A DNA stretch of 64,000 bases, from positions 65,259 to 129,258 of the forward strand of contig JBCDBO010000002.1 of assembly GCA_039183535.1 (NCBI GenBank), read 5' to 3'. The notes under the pieces are model-generated. The model saw nothing but the letters and a program-made list of their open reading frames with translations, made no database searches and had not been told where the DNA came from. The DNA is from JBCAXA01 sp039183535 (GTDB lineage Bacteria > Pseudomonadota > Gammaproteobacteria > Steroidobacterales > Woeseiaceae). This document shows, in pieces, positions 52,278 to 61,242 of the stretch; positions within the stretch are counted from its first letter, which is position 1; the number at the start of each line of letters is the position of its first letter. A program made the position numbers and the translations under genes.

Positions 52278-53144
52278 TTGATCCGTAGCATGACCGGTTT
52301 TGCTCGCGCCAGTGCGAGCCATGACACATTCGAGCTCGTCTGTGAGCTGCGAACGGTCAACCATCGTTACCTCGACGTGCAATTTCGTCTGCCGGAAGAC
52401 TTGCGTGGGCTCGAAACAGCGCTGAAAACGCGCATTGGCGAGCGGCTTAGCCGTGGCAAGGTGGACTGCAACGTATTGATGCGGCGTCAGGCGGGTGCGA
52501 CACCGGCCGGCGCGCTCGATCACGAGGCCTTGGCGACGTTGGCTGAGACCTGCGACGCGGTTCGCCATGCGATACCGGGCCTGTCGGCGCCGACGACGCT
52601 CGATGTGTTGCGCTGGCCAGGCGTCGTTGCCGAGACAAAAGTCGATGCGGATAGCCTCGGCGCTGCGCTGATGGCTCTCGTCGATAACGCGATCGACGAG
52701 TTGCAGGCCATGCGCGGGCGCGAAGGTGAGCGGCTCGCCGCGATGATCCGCGAACGCTTAACGGCGATCGAGGCAATCGCAGCTGATGTGCGCGAGCGCC
52801 GGCCCGGCATTGTTGCTGCGGCGACGACGAAAATCGAAGAACGGATCGCGAAACTTACGACCGATGCCGACCCGGCGCGACTGGCAACCGAAGTCGCGTT
52901 GCTGGCACAAAAACTCGACGTCGATGAAGAGCTCGATCGACTCGGTAGCCACGTGACAGAGATCGGCGCGGTATTAACGCGCGACGAACCGATCGGCCGG
53001 CGACTCGACTTTCTCATGCAAGAGCTCAATCGCGAGGCCAATACGTTGGCGTCGAAGAGCGGCGACGGGATCACAACCCAGTTAGCGGTCGAGTTGAAAG
53101 TCTTGATCGAACAAATGCGCGAGCAAATCCAGAACATCGAGTAG
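52278..53144 (+). CDS. yicC: YicC-family endoribonuclease
   Basis: 288 residues (E. coli YicC 287) from TTG 52278, supported by GGAGGT (52267-52272) and by the conserved IRSMTGFARA start. The N-terminal YicC domain has RTVNHRYLDVQFRLPEDLRGLE; the C-terminal DUF1732 part has DEELDRLGSHVTEIG and GRRLDFLMQELNREANTLASKS. Family members have recently been shown to be RNases. It opens the plus-strand run yicC-gmk-rpoZ-spoT and is four bases from gmk. Confidence 0.94.
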   Translation: MIRSMTGFARASASHDTFELVCELRTVNHRYLDVQFRLPEDLRGLETALKTRIGERLSRGKVDCNVLMRRQAGATPAGALDHEALATLAETCDAVRHAIPGLSAPTTLDVLRWPGVVAETKVDADSLGAALMALVDNAIDELQAMRGREGERLAAMIRERLTAIEAIAADVRERRPGIVAAATTKIEERIAKLTTDADPARLATEVALLAQKLDVDEELDRLGSHVTEIGAVLTRDEPIGRRLDFLMQELNREANTLASKSGDGITTQLAVELKVLIEQMREQIQNIE

Positions 53145-53148
53145 CACT

Positions 53149-53775
53149 ATGGCTCGCGGCAGACTTATTGTGATTTCGGCGCCGTCGGGCGCTGGTAAAA
53201 CAACGTTGGTTAAGTCGTTGCTGACGCGCAACCCCAACTTTGTGTTTTCGATCTCGTACACAACCCGTGCAATGCGCCCCGGTGAGCGCGACGGTGTCGA
53301 CTACCGGTTCGTCACGAAACGCGAATTTAAAGCGTTGGTCGCCGCCGACGAGCTGCTCGAATGGGCGGAAGTCTTCGATAATTTTTACGGCACCTCACGT
53401 GCTGACGTCGACGCCGAGCGTCGCCGTGGACGCCACGTCGTGCTCGAAATCGATTGGCAAGGGGCACGCCAAGTGCGTGCTGCCGTTCCCGACTGTCGCA
53501 GCATCTTTATTTTGCCGCCATCGGTCGGCAGCCTTCGCGAGCGGCTGGTCGGGCGAAAAAACTCGACCGGTGCGAAAGACGATATCGAGCGACGGCTACG
53601 CGATTCGCTGACCGACCTGGCGCACTGGGATGAGTTCGATTATGTCGTCGTCAATGACGCCGTCGAGCGCGCGACCGACGAGCTGGAGGGTATTGCGCTC
53701 GGCCGTCTCCGGCGCAATCGCGTCGGCACGCAAACAACCGCCGATCGGGTCGCTGCCATCTTGGCAGCCGGCTAA
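53149..53775 (+). CDS. gmk: Guanylate kinase
   Basis: 208 residues (E. coli Gmk 207). It makes GDP from GMP. The P-loop is SAPSGAGKTTLV; the GMP-binding part has SYTTRAMRPGERDGVDYRFV and EWAEVFDNFYGTS; the lid region RKNSTGAKDDIERRL follows. All are complete. It sits between yicC and rpoZ, upstream of the (p)ppGpp synthetase gene, the usual guanine-nucleotide neighbourhood. Confidence 0.96.
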   Translation: MARGRLIVISAPSGAGKTTLVKSLLTRNPNFVFSISYTTRAMRPGERDGVDYRFVTKREFKALVAADELLEWAEVFDNFYGTSRADVDAERRRGRHVVLEIDWQGARQVRAAVPDCRSIFILPPSVGSLRERLVGRKNSTGAKDDIERRLRDSLTDLAHWDEFDYVVVNDAVERATDELEGIALGRLRRNRVGTQTTADRVAAILAAG

Positions 53776-53867
53776 ACTTAGACCTTATTCGATCATGGCA
53801 TAAGTGGTGGCCTGGCCCGCCAGGACCGCGCTAGACTGCTAGCAAGTTGTTAACAAGGACGCGCGCC

Positions 53868-54158
53868 ATGGCTCGCATTACCGTCGAGGACTGCCTCGAG
53901 AACATCGACAACATTTTCGAACTGGTGTTGGTCGCCGCGAAACGCGCGCGCCGCGTCGCCAACGGCGCGGAGCCATTCGTGCCACTCGAAAACGACAAAC
54001 CCACCGTGGTCGCGCTGCGAGAGATTGCCGAAGGGCACATCACGTCGACCATTCTCGAAGAACCGGAATTCACGACAGACGAACTGTTGATGGCGGAAAC
54101 CGCCGCCGCTCAGCAGGACGAATTGCTGCCGCACCGGGGCTTCAAGCTCGGCGACTAA
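53868..54158 (+). CDS. rpoZ: RNA polymerase omega subunit
   Basis: 96 residues from ATG 53868 with AAGGA seven bases upstream; the frame open from 53847 is not needed. ARITVEDCLENIDNIFELVLVAAKRARRVANG is recognisable as omega, with the conserved NRFELV region written NIFELV here. The omega helix and ENDKPTVVALREIAEG are kept. It stabilises the beta-prime subunit and provides part of the ppGpp site. A GC hairpin follows the stop. Confidence 0.94.
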   Translation: MARITVEDCLENIDNIFELVLVAAKRARRVANGAEPFVPLENDKPTVVALREIAEGHITSTILEEPEFTTDELLMAETAAAQQDELLPHRGFKLGD

Positions 54159-54176
54159 GGCGGGCTTTCGCCCGCC
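54159..54176 (+). terminator. GC hairpin after rpoZ (no T-tract)
   Basis: GGCGGGC (54159-54165) and GCCCGCC (54170-54176) pair around a TTTC tetraloop directly behind the rpoZ stop. No T-tract follows, so it is a stem-loop that may slow polymerase or protect the 3' end rather than a full intrinsic terminator. Confidence 0.35.
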
Positions 54177-54281
54177 CGACAGCGGTGCCCGTCGCGATCC
54201 CATTCCGCCACACGGCCGCCACGTTGGTCGCTAATCCGGCTATGCGCCCGCCAAGCGGCGCCCGTTCGCGTTAGCGCACCG

Positions 54282-56468
54282 GTGGTCGACTACGCCGCCA
54301 GTTTTCGCGCCCGGCTGCCGGACACACCGTGGTTCACCGGTCAGCGCCGTTTAGTCGATAAGCTCAGCGAGTATCTACCCCCCAACGAAGTCGAGTTGGT
54401 CGTGCGCGCCTATGAATTTGGCGCCGCGGCACACGAGGGACAGCGCCGGCGCAGCGGCGAGCCCTACATCAGTCACCCGGTTGCGGTCGCCGACATTCTT
54501 GCCGATCTGCATATTGACGGTGAGGGCATTTCGGCTGCGATCCTGCACGATGTCATCGAAGATACGCCTGCGAAGAAGGGCGAGTTGGCCGAAAAGTTTG
54601 GCGACGACGTAGCGGCGCTGGTCGACGGCGTTACCAAACTCGACCAGGTGCAGTTTCGCAGCCGCGCCGAAGCGCAGGCTGAGAGCTTTCGCAAAATGTT
54701 GCTCGCCATGGTCGAGGACATTCGCGTCATCCTCGTCAAGTTAGCCGACCGGCTGCACAACATGCGCACCCTCGAATCGATGCCGGCCGAAAAACAGCGC
54801 CGGATTGCTCGTGAGACGCTGGAAATCTACGCCCCCATCGCGAATCGACTCGGTATCCATACGATGAAGACCGAGCTCGAAGAACTCGGTTTTCGCTATC
54901 TGTACCCGCACCGTTACCGCGTGCTTGAAAAAGCGGTGCGGCGCGCGTTCGGTAATCAGCGGCAAATGCTAAAGAAAATCTCGCTGGCCCTTGAGAACGG
55001 GCTGCGCGATGTCGGCATTGACGGCGACGTCGATGGCCGGCAGAAAAACCTTTATAGCATTTACACAAAAATGCGCCGGAAAAAGAAGTCGCTGGCCGAG
55101 GTTGTCGATGTCTATGGTTTTCGCGTTGTCGTACCGGATGTCGAGGCCTGTTATCGCGCCCTTGGCCTCGTCCACAAACTGTACAAACCGATGCCGCGCC
55201 GCTTTAAGGACTACATCGCCATTCCGCGAGTCAATGGCTATCAAAGCCTGCACACCATTTGCTTCGGTCCGCGCGGGCTGCCGCTGGAAGTGCAGATTCG
55301 CACGCGCGAAATGGACATGATGGCCGAACAAGGCATCGCATCGCATTGGCGCTATAAGGCGCACGACAAATCGAGTCCAGCACCGCAGGTGCGCGCCCGC
55401 GAATGGTTGGCGCAGCTCATCGAAATCGAAGAGCGTGGCAGCTCGGAAGAATTCTTGGAACACGTCAAGGTCGATCTGTACCCCGACAAGGTCTACGTGT
55501 TCACACCGAAGGGCGATATTTTTCGCTTGCCGCGCGGCGCCACGGTCGTCGACTTTGCCTACGCAATTCATACCGACATCGGTAATCGCTGCGTCGCCGC
55601 GAAAATCGACCGGCGCTTGGTGCCGCTAAGAACGCCGCTCGCCAACGGACAAACCGTGCAAGTCATTACCGCACGCGGTGCGCGGCCAAACCCAAATTGG
55701 GTCAATTTCGTCGTCACGGCCAAAGCCCGTTCAGCCGTTCGGCAATACCTGCGACAACTGCAGACGAGCGAAGCGATCGACCTCGGTCGGCGTTTGCTCG
55801 ACCAAGCATTGCGCGATCTCGGCAGTTCGCTCCGCCGCATCAGCCGCAATCGGCTCAAACGCTTGCTGGACGATCTCGGCTTGAACGTGCGCGAGGAATT
55901 GTACGAGCAAGTTGGACTCGGCGAGCGCTTGGCACCGATCGTCGCGCGGCTGATCAGCAATGAACCGGCACCGCAACAAACGGCGACAGCGGGCAACGAA
56001 GCGCCGCTGACAATCAGCGGCACCGAGGGCATGGTGGTTAGTTTTGGTCGCTGTTGTTACCCAATTCCGGGCGACGCAATCATGGGCTATCTGTCGAGCG
56101 GCCGTGGCATCGTTATCCACCGCGAAGACTGTCGTAACCTGGAAACGTTTCGCAAACACCCGCAAAAGTGGATCACGGTCGATTGGCGTGCGGACACCGA
56201 CGAGGAGTTTCTTTGCCGTATTGTCGTTGAGGCCGAGAACCGTATGGGTATCCTGGCGGAAGTGGCCGCATCGATATCGGCGACCGAGACCAACATCGAA
56301 CAAGTCGATGTCAACGACCGTGACCTCGGGCTGTCATCGATAACGTTCTACTTGCATGTTCGCGATCACGATCATCTCGCCGTCGTGACGGCGGCTGTGC
56401 GTAAAATGCCGCGCGTCAAACGTGTCTACCGCTACTTGTTCGCACTGGAGGATGACGATGACGACTAA
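54282..56468 (+). CDS. spoT: Bifunctional (p)ppGpp synthetase/hydrolase SpoT
   Basis: 728 residues from GTG 54282 (E. coli SpoT 702). The hydrolase HD domain (about 40-200) is intact: SHPVAVADIL and ILHDVIEDT, with KLADRLHNM. The synthetase domain (about 235-370) has YGFRVVV and RFKDYIAIPRVNGYQSLHT with EVQIRT. TGS (KVYVFTPKGDIFRLP), a CC/helical part, and an ACT domain at the C-terminus (CRIVVEAENRMGILAEVA) complete it. Both catalytic centres look active. The protein ends in five aspartates whose codons overlap the start of ridA. Confidence 0.96.
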   Translation: MVDYAASFRARLPDTPWFTGQRRLVDKLSEYLPPNEVELVVRAYEFGAAAHEGQRRRSGEPYISHPVAVADILADLHIDGEGISAAILHDVIEDTPAKKGELAEKFGDDVAALVDGVTKLDQVQFRSRAEAQAESFRKMLLAMVEDIRVILVKLADRLHNMRTLESMPAEKQRRIARETLEIYAPIANRLGIHTMKTELEELGFRYLYPHRYRVLEKAVRRAFGNQRQMLKKISLALENGLRDVGIDGDVDGRQKNLYSIYTKMRRKKKSLAEVVDVYGFRVVVPDVEACYRALGLVHKLYKPMPRRFKDYIAIPRVNGYQSLHTICFGPRGLPLEVQIRTREMDMMAEQGIASHWRYKAHDKSSPAPQVRAREWLAQLIEIEERGSSEEFLEHVKVDLYPDKVYVFTPKGDIFRLPRGATVVDFAYAIHTDIGNRCVAAKIDRRLVPLRTPLANGQTVQVITARGARPNPNWVNFVVTAKARSAVRQYLRQLQTSEAIDLGRRLLDQALRDLGSSLRRISRNRLKRLLDDLGLNVREELYEQVGLGERLAPIVARLISNEPAPQQTATAGNEAPLTISGTEGMVVSFGRCCYPIPGDAIMGYLSSGRGIVIHREDCRNLETFRKHPQKWITVDWRADTDEEFLCRIVVEAENRMGILAEVAASISATETNIEQVDVNDRDLGLSSITFYLHVRDHDHLAVVTAAVRKMPRVKRVYRYLFALEDDDDD

Positions 56469-56841
56469 AACCCGGGTCGAGACCGCTGCCGCACCGGCCG
56501 CCATCGGCACCTATAGCCAAGCAATCCGTTGCGGCGACACGGTGTATTTATCGGGCCAAATTCCGCTCGATCCCGCCACGATGGAAGTCATCGATGGCGA
56601 TTTTCGGGCCCGCGCGGAACGCGTTTTCGATAACTTGGCTGCCGTGGCAGAGGCCGCAGGCGGCACGCTCGATAACGCCGTCAAAATAACGGTATTTCTC
56701 ACTGACTTGAGTCACTTCGCCATCGTCAACGACGTTATGGAAGCGCGCTTTAGCGCACCGTACCCAGCACGCGCCGCCGTCGGCGTCGCCGCGCTGCCGA
56801 AAGGCGTAGACGTCGAGGCGGACGCCGTCCTGGTGTTGTGA
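56458..56841 (+). CDS. ridA: RidA-type enamine/imine deaminase
   Basis: 127 residues from ATG 56458; GGAGG (56447-56451) is six bases before it and inside the spoT end, so an ATG at 56452 is too close. RidA hydrolyses reactive enamines formed by PLP enzymes. IGTYSQAIRCGDTVYLSGQIPLDP, the arginine in YPARAAVGVAALPKG and the final Glu in VDVEADAVL are the family's active-site parts. It overlaps spoT by 11 bases and recG by four. Confidence 0.95.
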   Translation: MTTKTRVETAAAPAAIGTYSQAIRCGDTVYLSGQIPLDPATMEVIDGDFRARAERVFDNLAAVAEAAGGTLDNAVKITVFLTDLSHFAIVNDVMEARFSAPYPARAAVGVAALPKGVDVEADAVLVL

Positions 56842-58934
56842 GCGAACGCGGCCAAACGGCCGCACCGGATTTAAAAGCGCCGCTCACCGAGTTGAGCGGC
56901 GTTGGGCCGGCGCTGGCCGACAAACTGGCAGACGCGGACCTTCACAGCGTGGAGGATCTGCTCTTTCACCTGCCGCTGCGCTTCGAAGACCGCACCCAGG
57001 TGACGCCGATCGGCGCGCTGCGGCCGGGGCGCGCCGCACTCGTTGCGGGCGAAATTGCGCTCGCGGAGACGGTGTTCCGACCTCGGCGCAGCTTCTTGGC
57101 GCGGATCAGCGATGGCACCGGCTCGCTAACGATGCGCTTGTTCCACTTCAGCAACACGCAAGTACGCCAGCTCACGCGCGGCACGCGACTGTCGATGTTT
57201 GGTGATACCCGCATGGGGCCCGCCGGGCTTGAGATGGTGCACCCGGAATACCGCCACTTGGCCGGTGATGCCGCGCCAACACTTGAGCGCGCATTAACGC
57301 CGGTGTATCCCGCTGCCGATGGCATCGGGCAAAAACGGTTGCGATCGTTGACGGCGCAAGCATTGGCAGCGTTGTCGCGCGACGCCCCCGCGGAGCTGTT
57401 GCCAGACGAAATCGTCACAGAGTTGGGTCTGCCGCCGCTCGCCGACGCGTTGCGCGAGCTGCATCACCCACAACCGGGGTTTGCGGTCGACCCGGATGCT
57501 GGCGTCGACGATCCGTCGATTCGCCGCTTAGCGTTGGAGGAAATTCTCGCCCAGCATTTATCGCTTCGCCGCCTACGGCTGCGTAGCGAGCGATTTGCAG
57601 CGCCGCCGATCCCAGCCGGTACCTTGGCCGATACGTTTGTCGATGCGTTACCGTTCGCGTTGACCGGTGCGCAGCGGCGCGTCGCCGGCGAGATCGCAGC
57701 AGACCTCACCAAACCAACACCGATGCAACGACTGGTGCAAGGCGATGTCGGCTCCGGCAAAACGATTGTGGCCGCGATGGCCGCGTTGCAAGCCATTGAT
57801 GCCGGGCTGCAAACGGCATTGATGGCGCCGACCGAGATTCTGTCCGATCAACACCGAGCAACGTTCGATGGCTGGCTGGCACCGCTTGGACGGCGTGTCG
57901 TGCAGCTAAAAAGCCGGCAAAAAAGCGCCGAACGACGCGCTGCGGTGGCCGCCGTCGCCGATGGCAGCGCCGACCTCGTGGTTGGCACGCACGCGTTGTT
58001 TCAGGAAGGTGTTGCTTTTCACAAACTCGGACTGGCGATTATCGATGAGCAACACCGCTTCGGTGTTGCCCAGCGGCTGGCCCTAACGCAAAAGAGTGCA
58101 ACCGATGGTGAACGTGCCCATCAGCTGGTAATGACAGCGACGCCGATTCCACGCACCTTGGCGATGACCGCGTACGCCGATCTCGACACGTCGGTCGTCG
58201 ACGAGCTGCCGCCTGGGCGCACGCCGGTTACAACCGCTGTCATTCCCGATACCCGCCGCGACGAATTAACGAGTCGTGTACGCGAGGCGTGTCTTGAGGG
58301 CCGACAGGTCTACTGGGTCTGCCCGTTGATCGAGGAGTCCGAGACGTTGAACGCCGAGGCAGCGACGAGCCGCTACGAGGAATTGCGCGCGCAATTGCCC
58401 GAGGTTCGCGTCGGCCTTGTCCACGGCCGCCTCGCCGCCACCGACAAGCACGCGGTTATGGCGGCGTTCAAAGCCGGTGAGATCGCGTTGCTGGTCGCAA
58501 CGACGGTCATTGAAGTCGGCGTCGATGTACCGAATGCGAGCTTGATGATCATCGAAAACGCTGAGCGGCTCGGGCTCGCGCAACTTCACCAGTTGCGCGG
58601 TCGGGTCGGGCGCGGCGCAGCCCAGTCGAGCTGCCTCTTGCTCTACCGCACGCCGCTCAGCCGCTTGGCTAAAGAACGCTTAAAGGTGATGCGCGAGACC
58701 AACGACGGCTTCATTGTGGCCGAGAAAGACCTCGAACTGCGTGGCCCCGGCGAGGTGCTCGGTACCCGCCAGACCGGCGCCATCCAGTTTCGGATTGCCG
58801 ATCTCAGCCGCGACCGCAGCTTATTGCCAGTGGTACGCCGAGCGGCGACTCTGATCGAACAGACGGCGCCTGGCAACGCCGATCGGCTGATCGAACGCTG
58901 GCTTGGCAGTGCCGAGCGCTTTGCGACCGTCTGA
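56838..58934 (+). CDS. recG: ATP-dependent DNA helicase RecG
   Basis: 698 residues from GTG 56838 (overlapping the ridA stop in GTGA; E. coli RecG 693). RecG remodels stalled forks and Holliday junctions. The wedge/OB domain (about 55-150) includes PLRFEDRTQVTPIG. Helicase motifs: GDVGSGKT (I), ATEIL-like MAPTEILSDQH (Ia), DEQHRFG (II), TATPIPRT (III), VGVDVPNASLMIIENAERLG (V) and HQLRGRVGRG (VI). Nothing is missing. It follows the usual spoT-ridA-recG order. Confidence 0.95.
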   Translation: MSERGQTAAPDLKAPLTELSGVGPALADKLADADLHSVEDLLFHLPLRFEDRTQVTPIGALRPGRAALVAGEIALAETVFRPRRSFLARISDGTGSLTMRLFHFSNTQVRQLTRGTRLSMFGDTRMGPAGLEMVHPEYRHLAGDAAPTLERALTPVYPAADGIGQKRLRSLTAQALAALSRDAPAELLPDEIVTELGLPPLADALRELHHPQPGFAVDPDAGVDDPSIRRLALEEILAQHLSLRRLRLRSERFAAPPIPAGTLADTFVDALPFALTGAQRRVAGEIAADLTKPTPMQRLVQGDVGSGKTIVAAMAALQAIDAGLQTALMAPTEILSDQHRATFDGWLAPLGRRVVQLKSRQKSAERRAAVAAVADGSADLVVGTHALFQEGVAFHKLGLAIIDEQHRFGVAQRLALTQKSATDGERAHQLVMTATPIPRTLAMTAYADLDTSVVDELPPGRTPVTTAVIPDTRRDELTSRVREACLEGRQVYWVCPLIEESETLNAEAATSRYEELRAQLPEVRVGLVHGRLAATDKHAVMAAFKAGEIALLVATTVIEVGVDVPNASLMIIENAERLGLAQLHQLRGRVGRGAAQSSCLLLYRTPLSRLAKERLKVMRETNDGFIVAEKDLELRGPGEVLGTRQTGAIQFRIADLSRDRSLLPVVRRAATLIEQTAPGNADRLIERWLGSAERFATV

Positions 58935-58983
58935 CGGCAACGCCGAGGCGCGGTATCATCGCGCAAACCACTGGACAGCAACG

Positions 58984-59898
58984 ATGAGTGCACGCTCCCC
59001 CGTGACAACACCGGCGCACCGCAGCGGGCAACCGTGGCTGGAGACAGCCTGGCAGTACCTTGCGCTGATGCGGATCGACAAGCCGATCGGTATCTGGCTG
59101 TTGTTGTGGCCAACGCTATGGGCGCTGTGGATTGCGGCGGACGGAGAGCCGACCGGACGCTTGTTTGCGATCTTCGTTGTTGGCGTTATCGTGACGCGCT
59201 CCGCCGGCTGCGTCATGAACGACCTTGCTGATCGGCGCATCGACCGCGAGGTCAAGCGAACGCAACAACGACCGCTAGCGACCGGTCGCGTCAGCGTTGC
59301 CGAAGCAAGTGTCTTGTTCATCGGTCTCGGGTTTATCGCAATCGGTTTGGCGTTGATGCTGAACGCACTCGCGCAGTTGCTCGCTGCCGCGGCCACCGTC
59401 TTGTTGATTGTCTACCCGTTTACGAAACGATTTCTGTCGGTACCGCAACTCGTTCTCGGCGCTGCGTTCGGCATGGCTGTGCCGATGGCATTCGCCGCAA
59501 CGACCGGTGAACTGCCGCCGGTCGCTTGGCTAATGTTTGCCATTACATTGGTGTGGGCCGTTATCTACGACACGATGTACGCGATGGTCGATCGCGACGA
59601 CGACATCGATGCTGGAATCCGCTCAACCGCCATTTTGTTCGGCGATGCCGACCGCTTCGTTATCGCCGGTCTGCAGGCCAGTATGGTACTGGGCCTGCTG
59701 ATGCTTGGATCGCGTACCGGCTTGGGCGGGTGGTACTACACCTCGCTGCTCGCGGTGATCGCGTTTATGCTGTACCAGCAATGGTTGATTCGCGACCGCG
59801 ATAAGGACGCATCGTTTGCTGCGTTTCGCAACAATCAGTACGTCGGTCTCGCCGTCTTCGTTGGAATCGCGCTCGACTACCAGTTTGCCGCGGGCTAG
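58984..59898 (+). CDS. ubiA: 4-Hydroxybenzoate octaprenyltransferase
   Basis: 304 residues from ATG 58984 (E. coli UbiA 290); the frame opening at 58903 lies in recG. It attaches the polyprenyl chain in ubiquinone synthesis. Two aspartate-rich prenyl-diphosphate motifs are intact: NDLADRRIDREVKRT and DTMYAMVDRDDDIDAGIRST. About eight membrane helices surround them. It follows recG by 49 bp and supplies the quinone used by the respiratory genes near the window end (inference). Confidence 0.95.
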   Translation: MSARSPVTTPAHRSGQPWLETAWQYLALMRIDKPIGIWLLLWPTLWALWIAADGEPTGRLFAIFVVGVIVTRSAGCVMNDLADRRIDREVKRTQQRPLATGRVSVAEASVLFIGLGFIAIGLALMLNALAQLLAAAATVLLIVYPFTKRFLSVPQLVLGAAFGMAVPMAFAATTGELPPVAWLMFAITLVWAVIYDTMYAMVDRDDDIDAGIRSTAILFGDADRFVIAGLQASMVLGLLMLGSRTGLGGWYYTSLLAVIAFMLYQQWLIRDRDKDASFAAFRNNQYVGLAVFVGIALDYQFAAG

Positions 59899-59907
59899 GC
59901 ACGAACG

Positions 59908-60432
59908 ATGAACGGCCTCCTGCGACGCTTTGTTGTTCCCGCCATCGTTGCGCTTGCCATCATGGTTGTGCTGATGAGCTTCTCCGTCTGGGTCGTCGAA
60001 CAACCGCCGGTCGCCCGGCAACTAGATCGGGTCGCCAGCCGGATGGAGGCGGCGGCTGAAGCGGACAGTACCTCGCCACTGCCGACGATGCCGGAGCGCC
60101 AAGAGGTGCCGGTCGTCGAACGACGCAGCCCAGCACCGGTTGATTGTCGTGCAGAAAGCGCGCGAATCAACCAGCGGTTTTTGTCAGCACGCGCGTGTGC
60201 CACCGATCTAGACTGCGTGATCAGCGCACCGCGCCACCGTTGTATCGTCGCGCTACGAGTTGGCATTGCTGGTGCTATCGAAGACGACATCTTGACGGCC
60301 GCCGGTCGTTGTCCGAGTGCGTTGGTGCTGCCGACACTCGATGAGCTCTGCCGAGCACCCGATCGGGGTTGGGTCCCGCACTGCGCCGACAACGTCTGCG
60401 CGTTGCACGACTCGTTTGACCCCGGCCCGTAG
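59908..60432 (+). CDS. Membrane-anchored cysteine-containing protein, unknown
   Basis: 174 residues. A basic N-terminus and one helix (VVPAIVALAIMVVLMSFSVWVV) anchor it, then a proline/glutamate-rich linker (about 35-75) leads to a C-terminal domain with seven cysteines (PVDCRAE, ACATDLDCVIS, HRCIVA, GRCPS, ELCRAP, PHCADNVCAL). The spacing suggests a disulfide-bonded exported domain. I recognise no family. It starts nine bases after ubiA and ends six bases from the convergent comF. Confidence 0.65.
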   Translation: MNGLLRRFVVPAIVALAIMVVLMSFSVWVVEQPPVARQLDRVASRMEAAAEADSTSPLPTMPERQEVPVVERRSPAPVDCRAESARINQRFLSARACATDLDCVISAPRHRCIVALRVGIAGAIEDDILTAAGRCPSALVLPTLDELCRAPDRGWVPHCADNVCALHDSFDPGP

Positions 60433-60438
60433 CCGCCG

Positions 60439-61158
60439 TTACGCACGGGCGACACAGGCTGCCGTCACCGATTCCGCACCGGCTTGCAACAGCGCATCGG
60501 CGGCCGCCGCGATCGTCGTGCCGCTCGTTACGACATCGTCAACCAGCAGACAACGTTGACCGGCCACGCGATCCGCCCGCGCGGCAAACGCGCCGACAAC
60601 GTTGCGCCGCCGGACGGTTCTCGGCAGCGCTGATTGGGCGTGGGTCGCTCGGGTTCTTAGTAGTGCACGCGCATGCAACGGCAACATGAGCGCCGCCGCG
60701 AGAGGTTCGGCCAGACACTGCGCCTGATTGAATCCGCGCCAAAGTAGGCGGCGCCAATGCAAAGGCACGGGGACCACGATGTCGCAGTTGATCTCGGCGC
60801 GGGCCACGGCGGCTAGCAAAACGGTGGCCAACGGCTCAACCAACGCAAGCTCGCGCTGAAACTTGATGCGCCGCAGCAGTCGATCGACGGGGAATGCATA
60901 GTCGAGCGGGGCAATCAGTTGCTCGTACGGCGGTCGGCGACGTTGGCAACGCCCACAGGGCACCGTCGCATCGGCCACGGCGCTTGCGCAGATGGGACAC
61001 GCGGCGCCTAACCGCGGCAAATCGGCGATGCAGCCATCGCAAAGCGACGCGGCGACGCCGCTCTGACGGCAGAGCAGGCAGATGGCTGGCAGCAGCTTAT
61101 CGAGAATCGGCTGCCAATAGAGCTTATGTGGCACGCACTGATGATGTGCGTGAAACAC
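60439..61158 (-). CDS. comF: ComF-family phosphoribosyltransferase
   Basis: 239 residues from GTG 61158 (no clear ribosome site; a GTG eight codons later is possible). The N-terminal zinc-finger part has paired cysteines: CLLCRQS, CDGCIADL, CPICAS and CGRCQRR. The PRTase domain has IVVPVPLHWRRLLWRGFNQA and the PRPP loop CLLVDDVVTSGTT. ComF proteins function in DNA uptake in competent bacteria; in others the role is less clear. It is divergent from the methyltransferase gene. Confidence 0.9.
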   Translation of the reverse strand: MFHAHHQCVPHKLYWQPILDKLLPAICLLCRQSGVAASLCDGCIADLPRLGAACPICASAVADATVPCGRCQRRRPPYEQLIAPLDYAFPVDRLLRRIKFQRELALVEPLATVLLAAVARAEINCDIVVPVPLHWRRLLWRGFNQAQCLAEPLAAALMLPLHARALLRTRATHAQSALPRTVRRRNVVGAFAARADRVAGQRCLLVDDVVTSGTTIAAAADALLQAGAESVTAACVARA

Positions 61159-61242
61159 GGCATCGACACGCTCGAAAAGTGGCCAATCAACTCAGAAAAC
61201 GCGGCGCTTGCCAGGAGCAGATATCGCCGCCACTCTGGCGCG

